DNA of 40,489 bases from Myxococcales bacterium (GTDB lineage: Bacteria; Myxococcota_A; Polyangia; Haliangiales; Haliangiaceae), in contig WYBA01000491.1 in NCBI GenBank assembly GCA_011526095.1, positions 1-40,489 of the forward strand, read 5' to 3'. The notes below the pieces were generated by a model, which was not told the DNA's origin, searched no databases, and saw only the letters and a list, made by a program, of their open reading frames with translations. The stretch's first letter is position 1. Every line of letters begins with the position of its first letter. Below are positions 25,507 through 34,477 of the stretch, piece after piece. The position numbers and the translations under genes were made by a program.

Positions 25507-27246
25507 TCAGTTCACGCAGCGCGCGCCGCTGACCGCGCGCGCCCGCGACCACTGCCACATCGGGTCCCAGTACTGCGCGCGCAGGCCCGCGGCCGCGCCG
25601 GCGTCGTCGACGATGTAGCCGTACTCGGTCAGGCCCGCCGGGTAGACGTTCTGCGAGCCGATGTAGAACGTCACGTCGTCGACGAACACCAGCTTGGCGT
25701 GGTTGCCCGGCGCGCCGCCGGTCGGCCAGGTGTCGTCGCTCGACGACCGCACCGGGCCGACGAACAGCCGCTGGCACAGCATCGTGTCGAGGGTGGCGCC
25801 GCTCGGCGCGCCCGGCTGCTGCGTCACGCGCTCGCGGATCTGCTGCGCCACGTCGTCGAGCGACCAGCCGTTGGCGTACGGCGCCTGCGACGGGCCGAGC
25901 CCGCCGACCGAGGCCTCGGGGCTCGACACGACGATCTCGACGCGCACGCCGCGCAGGATCGCCGCCGCCATCGCGTCGAGCGCCTCCTCCGGCCAGTCAC
26001 CGTACGGGATGCCGATCACCGGCAGCTTCACCGGGCCGATGTCCTGCTGCGAGATCCGGATCGACGAGGTCGCCGCCTCCATCATCGCGACGAGCGCGAG
26101 GTCGCCCTGGTTGGCGTCGTCCTGCGCGTCGACCCACGCCAGCCGGCCCGCGCCGATCACGGTCGCGGCGCCCGCGCCCGCGGTCGCCGCCGGCAGCGCG
26201 ATGTCGCCGGGGCACTTGCTGTCGATCCGGCCGCTCTTCCACGTGTTCGACCACACCGAGCCGGTCAGCCACGTCAGCCACGACTTGTGCGCGCACGTCC
26301 ACCGCCACTGCACGTCGGCGAACCGGTGCGCGTCGCGCGCCGCCGGGCCGGTGACGCGCATCGACAGATCGTGCACGGGCTCCTGGTCGAGGTAGTGCTG
26401 CGACCACAGGTTGTGGCCGCCGACGAGCGCGGTCTTGCCGTCGATCGCGACGATCTTCGAGTGGTTCCACGACGGCGGCAGGTTGCTCGAGCGGTAGTGC
26501 CCGGCCGAGACCTTGAGCGTCGACGACGACGGCAGGTCGCGGGTGAGGCCGCGCAGCACCTCCTCGGAGTCGACCTCGCCCTGGACCGGGAACGTGCCGA
26601 CGAGCAGCCGGACGTCGACGGTGCGGCCGGCGCGCGCCAGGTACGTCAGCGCGTTGCGCATCGCCGCCATGAACCGGCCGTCGGGCGGCTGCAGCGAGGT
26701 GATGTCGACCGCGCGCTGGGCCGAGGTGATCAGGCGGTACAGCTCGTCGAGCAGCGTGACGTCGGAGTGGCCGGTGCACAGCTTGCGCGCGGCCTGGCCG
26801 GGCACCTTCACCGTCGACGCGAGCGCCTCGCACTTGCCGGTCGCGCCGCAGTCGGCGTCGACGCTGCAGGTGCGCAGGCCGAAGTCGAGGTCGCAGCCGG
26901 CGCCGCTGGTGCACTGCGCGGGGAGCTGCAGCGCCGACAGCGGCCGGCCCCAGTGCGCGGCGGGCGGCGACTGGACGAGCCACCCGGCGGTGAGCTGGTT
27001 GCTGTGGCTGACCGTCCACGTGCGGCCGTACTCGCCGGGCGCGGTGGCGTCGAGCGCCTCGATCACCGCGTCGGCGACGTGCGAGACGCCGTCGGGGCTC
27101 GGGCCCGGGCCGTCGGCCTTGCCACCGGCGCCGGTGGAGTCGTCGGAGGTCGTGTCGTCCGCGACCGTGGCGTCGTCGACGACGCACGCGGTGGCGAGCA
27201 ACGAGAGCGAGAGGAAGGCGGCGAACCGGGTCATGCCGCGCCGCAT
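25507..27246 (-). CDS. Phospholipase D-family lipoprotein
   Basis: A 579-residue exported member of the PLD superfamily (phosphodiesterase or phosphatidyltransferase). The lipoprotein signal ends at C21 (LLATAC). A Thr/Asp/Ser/Gly linker leads to the catalytic half sites: HSKIVAID (H262) followed by GGHN, and HAKLVFVD (H516) followed by GSQN, the two HxKx4D motifs that together form one active site. A Cys-rich insertion at about 112-157 (CTSGAGCDL, TCSVDADCGATGKC) resembles exported myxobacterial modules. Substrate may be phospholipid or nucleic acid. ATG 27246 is used; TTG 27252 and ATG 27234 are alternatives. The 196-bp region to the divergent hydrolase has no clear motif. Confidence 0.9.
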   Translation of the reverse strand: MRRGMTRFAAFLSLSLLATACVVDDATVADDTTSDDSTGAGGKADGPGPSPDGVSHVADAVIEALDATAPGEYGRTWTVSHSNQLTAGWLVQSPPAAHWGRPLSALQLPAQCTSGAGCDLDFGLRTCSVDADCGATGKCEALASTVKVPGQAARKLCTGHSDVTLLDELYRLITSAQRAVDITSLQPPDGRFMAAMRNALTYLARAGRTVDVRLLVGTFPVQGEVDSEEVLRGLTRDLPSSSTLKVSAGHYRSSNLPPSWNHSKIVAIDGKTALVGGHNLWSQHYLDQEPVHDLSMRVTGPAARDAHRFADVQWRWTCAHKSWLTWLTGSVWSNTWKSGRIDSKCPGDIALPAATAGAGAATVIGAGRLAWVDAQDDANQGDLALVAMMEAATSSIRISQQDIGPVKLPVIGIPYGDWPEEALDAMAAAILRGVRVEIVVSSPEASVGGLGPSQAPYANGWSLDDVAQQIRERVTQQPGAPSGATLDTMLCQRLFVGPVRSSSDDTWPTGGAPGNHAKLVFVDDVTFYIGSQNVYPAGLTEYGYIVDDAGAAAGLRAQYWDPMWQWSRARAVSGARCVN

Positions 27247-27442
27247 CAGCAACCCCCGGACCAGTCGCGGAACCTACGCTCGCACGGCCCAAGTAGTTGA
27301 TCTCATGTCAAGTGAGGAGCGGACTCAGCGGCCACCTCGGTTGCCGTGGCAGCAGGAGGCGTCGGCGACGATCAGCGCGGGTGTGGGCCGAACGGCGCTC
27401 GCCGCGCGCGGTGGCGACTCGAGCTGCTAGCGTCGCGCGCGC

Positions 27443-28288
27443 ATGCGCACCGAGATGATCGATCTCCCCGGCGGCCGGTTCCAGATCCTGCGAGCCGACG
27501 CCGCCGACGCGGACGCGCCGCTGGTGATCGTGCTGCACGGCTTCCCCGACCACCCGCCGACGTTCGCGCCGGTGATCGAGGCGCTCGCCGCCGGCGGCTA
27601 CCACGTCGTCGCGCCGTGGCTGCGCGGCTACGCGCCGTCGCCGCTCGCCGGCCCGTTCCACGTCGACCGGCTCGCCGACGACGTGCTCGACCTCGCGACC
27701 GCGCTCGGCCACGAGCGGTTCGCGCTCGTCGGCCACGACTGGGGCGCGGTGATCACGTACGCCGCGTGCTCGCGCGCACCCGAGCGGGTGCGCGCCGCGG
27801 TGACGATGGCCGTGCCGCACCCGATGGCATTCCTGCGATCGATCGTCACCACCGGCCAGCTCGCGCGCAGCTGGTACATGCTGTTCTTCCAGCTCCCCGG
27901 CGCGCCCGCGGTGGCGCGCGCCCGCGACCTGGCGCTGATCGACCGGCTGTGGCGCCGGTGGTCGCCCGGCCACCGGCTCGCCGAGGACGAGCGCGGCGCG
28001 CTCCACGCATGCCTGCGCGCGAGCTGGCCGGCGCCGCTGCTCTACTACCGCTCGCAGCTGCGGTGGACGCCGGAGATCGCGCGGCCGCTGATCACGCCGC
28101 TGCTCCAGCTGCAGGGCGCGGACGACGGCTGCGTCGCGCCGGGCGCGGCGCGCGGCCAGGCCCGCTACTTCGCCGGCCCGTTCGAGGAGGCCGTGCTCCC
28201 CGGGGTCGGCCACTTCCTTCAGGTCGAGGCGCCGCGCGAGGTCGCGACGCGCGCGCTGGCGTGGCTGCGCGCGCACGCGCCGGCGTGA
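27443..28288 (+). CDS. Alpha/beta hydrolase, epoxide hydrolase-like
   Basis: A 281-residue cytoplasmic hydrolase. Marks in order: HGFPD (32-36) forming the oxyanion hole, RGY at 61-63, nucleophile elbow GHDWG (97-101) with Asp 99 in place of the Ser of esterases, the acid near D228 (QGADDG) and the base H257 (GVGHFLQ). An Asp nucleophile with HGFPx and HDWG is the pattern of epoxide hydrolases and haloalkane dehalogenases; a cap domain (about 130-215) with Tyr residues supports epoxide hydrolase. It ends in a convergent hairpin shared with the ABC transporter gene. Confidence 0.88.
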   Translation: MRTEMIDLPGGRFQILRADAADADAPLVIVLHGFPDHPPTFAPVIEALAAGGYHVVAPWLRGYAPSPLAGPFHVDRLADDVLDLATALGHERFALVGHDWGAVITYAACSRAPERVRAAVTMAVPHPMAFLRSIVTTGQLARSWYMLFFQLPGAPAVARARDLALIDRLWRRWSPGHRLAEDERGALHACLRASWPAPLLYYRSQLRWTPEIARPLITPLLQLQGADDGCVAPGAARGQARYFAGPFEEAVLPGVGHFLQVEAPREVATRALAWLRAHAPA

Positions 28289-28313
28289 GCCACGGCTGCC
28301 CGAGGCTCACGCC
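28282..28313. terminator. Bidirectional hairpin containing both stop codons
   Basis: GGCGTGAGCC at 28282-28291 is perfectly complementary to 28304-28313, a 10-bp stem with a 12-nt loop. The hydrolase stop TGA (28286-28288) lies in one arm and the ABC transporter stop (28307-28309) in the other, so the single dyad can terminate or protect both convergent messages. No T-tract is present. Confidence 0.6.
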
Positions 28314-30100
28314 TCGCGCTCGAGCGGACCGGCCTCGTCGCTGATCACCTGGTGCTCGACCAGGCGCTTGTAGACGCCGGCCGCGGCCATCAGCTCGGCG
28401 TGGCGGCCGGCCTCGACGATCTGGCCGCGATCCATGACGAGGATGCGGTCGGCGTCGCGCACGGTCGACAGCCGGTGCGCGACGACGATCGTCGTGCGGC
28501 CCTTCATCAGGCGCGCGAGCGCTTGCTGGACCAGGGACTCGGACTCGGCGTCGAGGTTGCTCGTCGCCTCGTCGAGGACGAGCACGCGCGGGTCGGCGAG
28601 CAGCGCGCGGGCGATCGCGATCCGCTGCTTCTGGCCGCCGGACAGCTTCACGCCGCGCTCGCCGATCACGGTGGCGTAGCCGTCGGGGAACGACGCGATG
28701 AAGTCGTGGGCGTTGGCGTCGCGCGCCGCGCGCTCGATCTCGGCGTCGGTGGCGCCGTCCTTGCCGTAGGCGATGTTGTCGCGCAGCGTGCCGGAGAACA
28801 GCACCGGCTCCTGCGCCACCAGCGCCATCGCCCGGCGCAGCTCGCCGAGGCGCACGCGCCGCACGTCGACGCCCTCGAGCTGGACCTCGCCGCCGGTGAC
28901 GTCGTGGAACCGGAACAAGAGCGACAGGATCGTCGACTTGCCCGCGCCCGACGGGCCGACCAGCGCCACGACCTGTCCTGGCGCCACCTCGAAGTCGACG
29001 TGGTCGAGCACCCGCACGTCCGGCCGCGACTCGTAGCTGTACGTCACGTCGCGGAACGCGATCGCGCCGCCGCCGGCGGGCAGCGCGACCGGCGCGTCCG
29101 GATCGCGGATGTCGGGCAGCGTGTCGATGATCGCGAACAGCCGCTCGGTCGCGCCGGCGGCGCGCTGCAGCGAGCCCCACAGCCCGGCGAGATCGCCGAG
29201 CGAGCCCGCGACCATGAACGTGTAGAGGAAGAACGCGGTCAGCTCGCCGGAGGTGATGTCGCCGGCGATCAGCGCGCGGCCGCCGAGCCAGATCATCGCG
29301 GCGATCGCGAGGTAGCCCGCCGCCATCGCCGCCGAGAAGAACGACGCGCGCCACTTCACCATCCGCAGCGTCTGCTGGAACACGCGCTCGACGCCGTCGC
29401 GGTAGCGCGATGCCTCGCGGCGCTCGCGCACGAACGCCTGCACCGTCTGGATCGCGCCGATCGACTCCTGGATCGTCCCCGAGATCCCGGCGAGCTCGTC
29501 CTGGACCTGCTTGGACATCTTCCGGATCTCGCGCCCGAACCACATCGTGATGAGGAGCAGCGGCGGGACGACCGCCATCATCATCGCGGTCAGCTTCCAG
29601 TCGACCCAGATCAACAGCGCCAGCCCGCCGACGAGCTGGACCGCGTTGCGCAGCGCCAGGCTGAGCTCGCTGCCGACGATGTTCTCGACCGTCGTGACGT
29701 CCGAGGCGAGGCGGCCGACGATCTCGCCGGTGCGGCGCTCGTGGAACCACGCCATCGGCAGGACCAGGACGCGGTCGACTACGATCCCGCGCAGGTCGGC
29801 GACGACGCGCTCGCCCAGCCAGCTCATCGAGTAGTGGCGGATCCACACCAGCACGGCGTGGACGACGAAGATCCCCAGCAGCACGACGACGAGCGCGTCG
29901 AGCTTGCCGCTGGTCGGCTCGTTCATCCCGACGTCGACCGCCTGCTTGGCCGCCATCGGATAGATCAGCGACAGGCCCGACGCCGCGAACAGCGTCACGA
30001 CGGCGATCGCGAACCGCCCCTTGTGCGGACGGATCAGCGCGACCAGCCGGCGCAGCACGCCGAGGTTCTTGCTCTTGCCGTCGTTGGGCAGCGGATCCAT
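28307..30100 (-). CDS. ABC exporter, fused permease and ATPase (MsbA/lipid-A type)
   Basis: A 597-residue half-transporter working as a homodimer in the inner membrane. Residues 1-340 form the six-helix type I exporter domain, including coupling-helix text such as HERRTGEIVGRL and EIRKMSKQVQDELAGISG. The nucleotide-binding domain has Walker A GPSGAGKST at about 382-390, signature LSGGQKQR near 484-491, Walker B VLVLDEATSNLD near 503-512 and the H-loop VAHRLST. The usual order is intact. It lies 12 bp downstream of a patatin phospholipase gene on the same strand, hinting at export or remodelling of a lipid. Substrate cannot be read from the sequence. Confidence 0.93.
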   Translation of the reverse strand: MDPLPNDGKSKNLGVLRRLVALIRPHKGRFAIAVVTLFAASGLSLIYPMAAKQAVDVGMNEPTSGKLDALVVVLLGIFVVHAVLVWIRHYSMSWLGERVVADLRGIVVDRVLVLPMAWFHERRTGEIVGRLASDVTTVENIVGSELSLALRNAVQLVGGLALLIWVDWKLTAMMMAVVPPLLLITMWFGREIRKMSKQVQDELAGISGTIQESIGAIQTVQAFVRERREASRYRDGVERVFQQTLRMVKWRASFFSAAMAAGYLAIAAMIWLGGRALIAGDITSGELTAFFLYTFMVAGSLGDLAGLWGSLQRAAGATERLFAIIDTLPDIRDPDAPVALPAGGGAIAFRDVTYSYESRPDVRVLDHVDFEVAPGQVVALVGPSGAGKSTILSLLFRFHDVTGGEVQLEGVDVRRVRLGELRRAMALVAQEPVLFSGTLRDNIAYGKDGATDAEIERAARDANAHDFIASFPDGYATVIGERGVKLSGGQKQRIAIARALLADPRVLVLDEATSNLDAESESLVQQALARLMKGRTTIVVAHRLSTVRDADRILVMDRGQIVEAGRHAELMAAAGVYKRLVEHQVISDEAGPLEREA

Positions 30101-30112
30101 CGCGCGGGCACC

Positions 30113-31351
30113 CTACGCCGGCTGGAGGTCGGAGAAGAAGCGCGCCAGCTCCTCTTCCTTGCGCGCGGCGTCCGCCCGCCCCAGCGCGATCAGCTCGCGC
30201 GCCCAGTTGCCGTCGAACAGCAGGTAGGACAAGAGGTCGCTCTCGTGCGACGCCTCGCCCGCGGCGAGCTTGTGGATCAGCCGCCGCGCGAACCCGCTCT
30301 CGAGGTAGACGCGGCCCTTGGCGACGAACTCGGCGGCGAGCGCGCCGATGTCGATCGACGGGCGGATGTGCATCGCGTCGATGATCCGCAGCGGCGCGCC
30401 GCGCAGTCGCACCAGCTCCTCGTTCATCAGGTCCATGAACGGCGCGCCGAACGCGTTCTGGCCGGCGCGCAGGATCGCGTTGAGCCGCTGCATCCGGTCG
30501 AGGTCGTAGTCGGTGCGGTCGAGCATCAGCGCGTTGAGCGCCTTGCCGACGAGGAACAGCGGCTTGGGGTACGCGATCTGGCGCTCGCGCTGCACCGCCT
30601 CGCTCTCGGTGGCGACGTGGCGCAGCGAGACCACCAGCACGCGATCGGAGCCGAGGCGCAAGGCCGGCGACATCGGCGTGTTCTGGCGCAGGCCGCCGTC
30701 GGTGTAGAAGTCCTCGCCGATCTTCACCGCCGGGAACAGCAGCGGGATCGCGGCGGACGCCAGGACGTGGCGCGGGCCGATCCTCGCGGTGCGGTGCTCG
30801 ATGAACGGGTCGCGGCTCCACGCCCTGGGCGGCACCGGGTCGCGCGACGACAGGAACACGATCGTGTGGCCGGAGCCGACGTGGGTCGCCGAGATCGACA
30901 GCGCGTGGACGTGACCGGCGCGCAGGTTGCGCTCGATGTTGCGCCACGGGATCGCCTGGATCACGAACCGCTCGAGCCCGCTGGTGTCGAGCAGGCCGCC
31001 GTAGCGGTAGGTGCCCGGGTCCGGCGGCGGGGGGTCTCCCCCGAGCAGCAAGCGCGAGGCGCGCATCAGGTCGCGCAGCCGGACGCCGATCAGCTGCTCG
31101 ATGCGCAGCGCGCTCCACGCCTCGACCAGGCGCCGCGCCTGCGTCACCGGATCGTCGTTGGTCGCCGCGACGAACGCGGCGTTGATCGCACCGACCGAGG
31201 TGCCGGTGATCACGTCGAGCGGCACCTGATGGCCGAGCTTGCGCGGCAGGTCCTCGCGCAGGTACTGGATGACCCCGGCCTCGTAGGCGCCGCGCGAGCC
31301 GCCGCCGGAGAGCACGAAGCCCACCCGGGGTCGCTTGCGAGGTTCGGCCAC
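30113..31351 (-). CDS. Patatin-like phospholipase
   Basis: A 412-residue lipid acyl hydrolase with a Ser-Asp dyad. The oxyanion loop is GGGSRG (16-21), the nucleophile elbow GTSVG (50-54, S52), and the Asp lies in DGG (D218, YTDGGLRQNTP). The region after about 250 is a helical extension with no obvious motif. There is no signal peptide, so it acts in the cytoplasm or at the inner membrane. GTG 31351 is the start that leaves the family's VGFVLSGGGSRG at the usual distance; no strong ribosome-binding site precedes it. It is followed by the ABC exporter gene after 12 bp and is divergent from the VIT/VWA gene (66 bp). Confidence 0.9.
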   Translation of the reverse strand: MAEPRKRPRVGFVLSGGGSRGAYEAGVIQYLREDLPRKLGHQVPLDVITGTSVGAINAAFVAATNDDPVTQARRLVEAWSALRIEQLIGVRLRDLMRASRLLLGGDPPPPDPGTYRYGGLLDTSGLERFVIQAIPWRNIERNLRAGHVHALSISATHVGSGHTIVFLSSRDPVPPRAWSRDPFIEHRTARIGPRHVLASAAIPLLFPAVKIGEDFYTDGGLRQNTPMSPALRLGSDRVLVVSLRHVATESEAVQRERQIAYPKPLFLVGKALNALMLDRTDYDLDRMQRLNAILRAGQNAFGAPFMDLMNEELVRLRGAPLRIIDAMHIRPSIDIGALAAEFVAKGRVYLESGFARRLIHKLAAGEASHESDLLSYLLFDGNWARELIALGRADAARKEEELARFFSDLQPA

Positions 31352-31417
31352 GCCCCATTGTCGGGCCGGGCGCCGGGCCACCGCAACCCGCCGGCGCCGG
31401 AGGTGTCGTGCCTGTCG

Positions 31418-33700
31418 ATGCGCGCCCTGCCCGCCCTCGCCGCCGCCGCCGTGCTGTCGTGGCTCGCCCCCCCGCCCGCGCCGGCCGCGGCCGCGACGCT
31501 CGAGGGCGGCGCGCGGGAGACGGCGTTCCACTACGCCGTCGAGCTCGACGGGGTGATCGCGACGGTGACCGAGCGCCTCACGCTCACCGCCGACGCCGAC
31601 ACGGTCGCGGTGTACACGTTCGCGCTGCCGGCCGAGGCCGCCGTCGTCGGGCTGGCGGTGACGCCGCCGGGGGACAGGGCGCAGCGCGGCGTCGCCGTCG
31701 ACGCCACCGGGGCGATCACGCCGGCGGCGGACGCGGACGTGGTGATCGCGCCGGACCTGGGGCTGGTGCGCCGGCTCGGCGAGCTCGACGACCACGCCGT
31801 CGCCTACGAGCTGCGGGTGTGGCCGGTCGGCCCCGCCGGCGACACGGTGGCGGAGGTGACGTGGGTCGCGCCGCTGGAGGTCGACGACGGTCGGCTGGCG
31901 CTGCGCGTGCCCGGCCGCGGCGACGGGGACGGCGCGCTCACGACCGCGCGCGGGACGGTGCGGGTGACCCCGCCGCACGGGGTGAAGGCGATGCGCGACC
32001 TCCACGCGGGCGGCGACCTGCTCGCGGCCTCGCCGGGCAAGAAGGCGTGGGCGTTCACCGCCCCGCAGCGCGGCGAGCTGCGGATCGACGTGCGGCCGGC
32101 GCTCGGCGACGACCCGCTCGTCGTGTGGACCGCGGCGCCGGTGGGCGACGCGGGCGGCGCGGTCGCGGTCGCCGCGCTGCGCCCGCGAGAGGCCGCGCCG
32201 GCGGCGGCGATCGAGCGCGCGGTGATCGTCGTCGACGTCTCGGCGATGACCGCGGCCGACGCCGACGACCGCGGCGAGCTCGTCGAGCGCGTCGTCGAGG
32301 GCCTGCCGTCGGCGCGGTTCGCCGTCGTCGGCTACGACCGCCGCGCCCACCGCCTGACCGCCGGCTTCGCGCGCACGACCGACGAGGCGGCGGTGCGCGA
32401 CGCGGGCGACGCGGTGCGCGGCGCCTCGCCGCGCGCGGGCGGCGACCTGCGCGGCGCGCTCGCGCTCGCCGCGGAGCTGCTCGACGCCGACGGCGCGCCC
32501 GCGCGCGAGCGCGCGGACCTGGTGGTCGTCGTCACCGACGGCGTGCTGCCGACCGACGCGACCGCCGGGGCGCTCGACGCCGCGCTCGGCGGCGGCGCGA
32601 CGGTGTCGGCGGCGCTGCTGGTCGACGACGCAGGCGGCCTCCCCGCCGTGGACAGCGCGCTGCGCGAGCTGGTGGCCGCGCGCGCCGGACACGTCGTCGT
32701 GCTCCGTCGCGGCGAGCTGCTGACGCGCGGCGCCCGGCTCGCCGGCGAGCTCGCCGCGCCGCCGACGTGGTCCATGACCGGCGTCGACGCGGGCGCGGCC
32801 GACGTCCGGCTGGACCTGCCGCCGGCGCTGCCGGCGGGCGGCGGGGCGATCGCGTTCGGCTGGTACGCGGGCGAGGCGCCGACGAAGCTGCGGGTGGAGA
32901 CCTCGGCCGGCGCGCTGGTCGCGAAGAAGTCGAAGCTGCGCCACGCCGCGGCGCTGGCGACCCGCCACGCGTCGTTCTACGCGCCGGGCGTCCACGGCGA
33001 GGGCACCGAGGCGGCCGACCGCAACGTCGCGCGGCTCGAGCGGCGCGTCGCCGTGGTCGGCGCGTGGACCTCGCTCGTCGCGGTCGATGGCCGCGACGAG
33101 CTGGCGGCGGCGCGCGCCGCGCTCGCCGCCCGCGGCGGCACGTTCGCGCGGATCGCGCCGCCCGGCGAGGGCGAGCTCCGCGTCGACGACGGCGTGGTCG
33201 ACGAGGTCGCGCAGGCGCTGCGCCCCGGCCCGCTCGCGCGCCAGGACCCTGCGGAGCGGATCCGCACCGACCTGCTGACGTCGCAGCTGCTGCCCGCGGC
33301 GCGGCGGTGCCAGCAGGCGCAGCTCCGCGCCGGCGGGGCGCGACAGGGCCAGCTCCGGCTCGAGATCGAGATCGCGCGCACGGAGGTGATCGCCGTCCGC
33401 GCGACGTCATCGGCCGGCGCGAGGAAGATGACCGACTGCGTGACCGAGGCGGCGTACGAGCTGAAGATCGCCAGCTACACGCTGGAGGATCCCGACGCGA
33501 TCACGCTGATCCGCTACCCGCTGCGGTTCGCGCCGGGCCGATCGGGCGATGACGCCGACGGCGGCGCGGCCGCGGACGGCGACGCCGACGCCGACGCCGA
33601 CGTCACGCTCGACGACGACGACGACGGCGGCCCGGCGCGGGTCGCCCCGCCGACCGACGTCGAGGACCCGCTGGGTGGTCTGCGCGAGCGCGACCGGTGA
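31418..33700 (+). CDS. Exported VIT/VWA-like protein with AgmX-type C-terminal domain
   Basis: A 760-residue protein with a cleavable signal (hydrophobic 4-17, then APAAAA). Residues about 33-150 resemble a VIT domain. A VWA fold follows (about 265-430), but its metal site is degenerate: the DxSxS motif reads DVSAM (273-277), so ordinary metal-dependent ligand binding is doubtful. The region at about 625-700 carries two Cys (RRCQQAQL and TDCVTEAAYEL) spaced as in the AgmX/PglI C-terminal domain of myxobacterial envelope proteins. The tail is strongly acidic (DGDADADAD and DDDDD). It is probably a periplasmic or surface adhesion/gliding-related protein; no partner genes adjoin it. Confidence 0.78.
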   Translation: MRALPALAAAAVLSWLAPPPAPAAAATLEGGARETAFHYAVELDGVIATVTERLTLTADADTVAVYTFALPAEAAVVGLAVTPPGDRAQRGVAVDATGAITPAADADVVIAPDLGLVRRLGELDDHAVAYELRVWPVGPAGDTVAEVTWVAPLEVDDGRLALRVPGRGDGDGALTTARGTVRVTPPHGVKAMRDLHAGGDLLAASPGKKAWAFTAPQRGELRIDVRPALGDDPLVVWTAAPVGDAGGAVAVAALRPREAAPAAAIERAVIVVDVSAMTAADADDRGELVERVVEGLPSARFAVVGYDRRAHRLTAGFARTTDEAAVRDAGDAVRGASPRAGGDLRGALALAAELLDADGAPARERADLVVVVTDGVLPTDATAGALDAALGGGATVSAALLVDDAGGLPAVDSALRELVAARAGHVVVLRRGELLTRGARLAGELAAPPTWSMTGVDAGAADVRLDLPPALPAGGGAIAFGWYAGEAPTKLRVETSAGALVAKKSKLRHAAALATRHASFYAPGVHGEGTEAADRNVARLERRVAVVGAWTSLVAVDGRDELAAARAALAARGGTFARIAPPGEGELRVDDGVVDEVAQALRPGPLARQDPAERIRTDLLTSQLLPAARRCQQAQLRAGGARQGQLRLEIEIARTEVIAVRATSSAGARKMTDCVTEAAYELKIASYTLEDPDAITLIRYPLRFAPGRSGDDADGGAAADGDADADADVTLDDDDDGGPARVAPPTDVEDPLGGLRERDR

Positions 33701-33728
33701 TGCGCCGGGCGCCGCGCCGGTGGCGCGC

Positions 33729-34400
33729 TCAGCGCGCGACGGGCTCGAGCGGGACGCCGACCTCGTCGCGGAAGAACGCCTCCCACCTGGGGAACACGAC
33801 GTCGTACGCCTTCATCTTCCTCGCGTAGAGCTTCTCGAGCTTCTTGCCGTCCTCGGGCAGCGCCTCGTACGGCGGCCACACCAGGATGTCGCCGCACGAG
33901 AAGCACACGTTGATCGACGCGACCGGCGTCTGGCCCGCGTACAGCACGACGGCGTGGCGCGGGAACGGGCACTTCGACACCTCCATCTCGCCGCGCGTCT
34001 CGATCGTCCAGCCGACCGCGCGCTGGCCCTGCTCGACGGTGAGCGGGTAGCGCTCGACGAGCTTGGGGCTCCAGCCTTGCTCCGCCGTGTACACGTAGAG
34101 CGGGATCCGCGGCCCGTACTCGACGTGGTTGAACGTGATCGCCTCCGCGCGATCCCACGCGGTGAACGGCCACGTCGCGATCGCCGGCGCCGCGTCCGGC
34201 GGCGGCCCGGCCGGCGCCGCGTCGGCGACGACCGCCGCGACCGCCGCGTCCGCGGCCACGACCGCGACCGGCGCGGCGTCGGCCGGCGCGGGCGCCGTGG
34301 CGACGCCGCGCTCGCCGCCCGCCGCCGGGTCGCGCGACCTCGCGTCCTTCCCGCACCCGACGACGAGCAGCCCGACCAGCGGCAGGATCCAGCGCATCAT
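33729..34400 (-). CDS. Lipoprotein of unknown function
   Basis: A 223-residue lipoprotein (LLVVGC, C16). An Ala/Pro/Val-rich low-complexity linker, about 50 residues, is followed by one domain with SKCPFPRHAVVLY and then NVCFSCGDILVW, a CxxC-type pair that could be a metal or redox site. The C-terminal helix is basic (KKLEKLYARKMKAYD). No known family is claimed. It runs convergent to the VIT/VWA gene (28 bp apart). The upstream copper monooxygenase gene is on the same strand and ends 77 bp away. Confidence 0.72.
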   Translation of the reverse strand: MMRWILPLVGLLVVGCGKDARSRDPAAGGERGVATAPAPADAAPVAVVAADAAVAAVVADAAPAGPPPDAAPAIATWPFTAWDRAEAITFNHVEYGPRIPLYVYTAEQGWSPKLVERYPLTVEQGQRAVGWTIETRGEMEVSKCPFPRHAVVLYAGQTPVASINVCFSCGDILVWPPYEALPEDGKKLEKLYARKMKAYDVVFPRWEAFFRDEVGVPLEPVAR

Positions 34401-34477
34401 GGGCCGATCATACGCCGGCTCGCCCGGTCCGCGCTGTCGCGCGGGCGGGACGCCGCGTCGCACCCGGCCGCCCGCGC

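Noticed and set aside
27305..27430. 41-residue plus-strand small ORF starting MSSEERTQ between the phospholipase D and hydrolase genes
   Set aside because: No ribosome-binding site and no recognisable feature; it could be real but cannot be supported.
28352..31400. A very long plus-strand open frame antisense to the ABC exporter and patatin genes
   Set aside because: It is Arg/Ala/Asp-rich with no domain pattern; at this base composition the frame antisense to a real gene rarely contains stops. The minus-strand genes have full family motifs.
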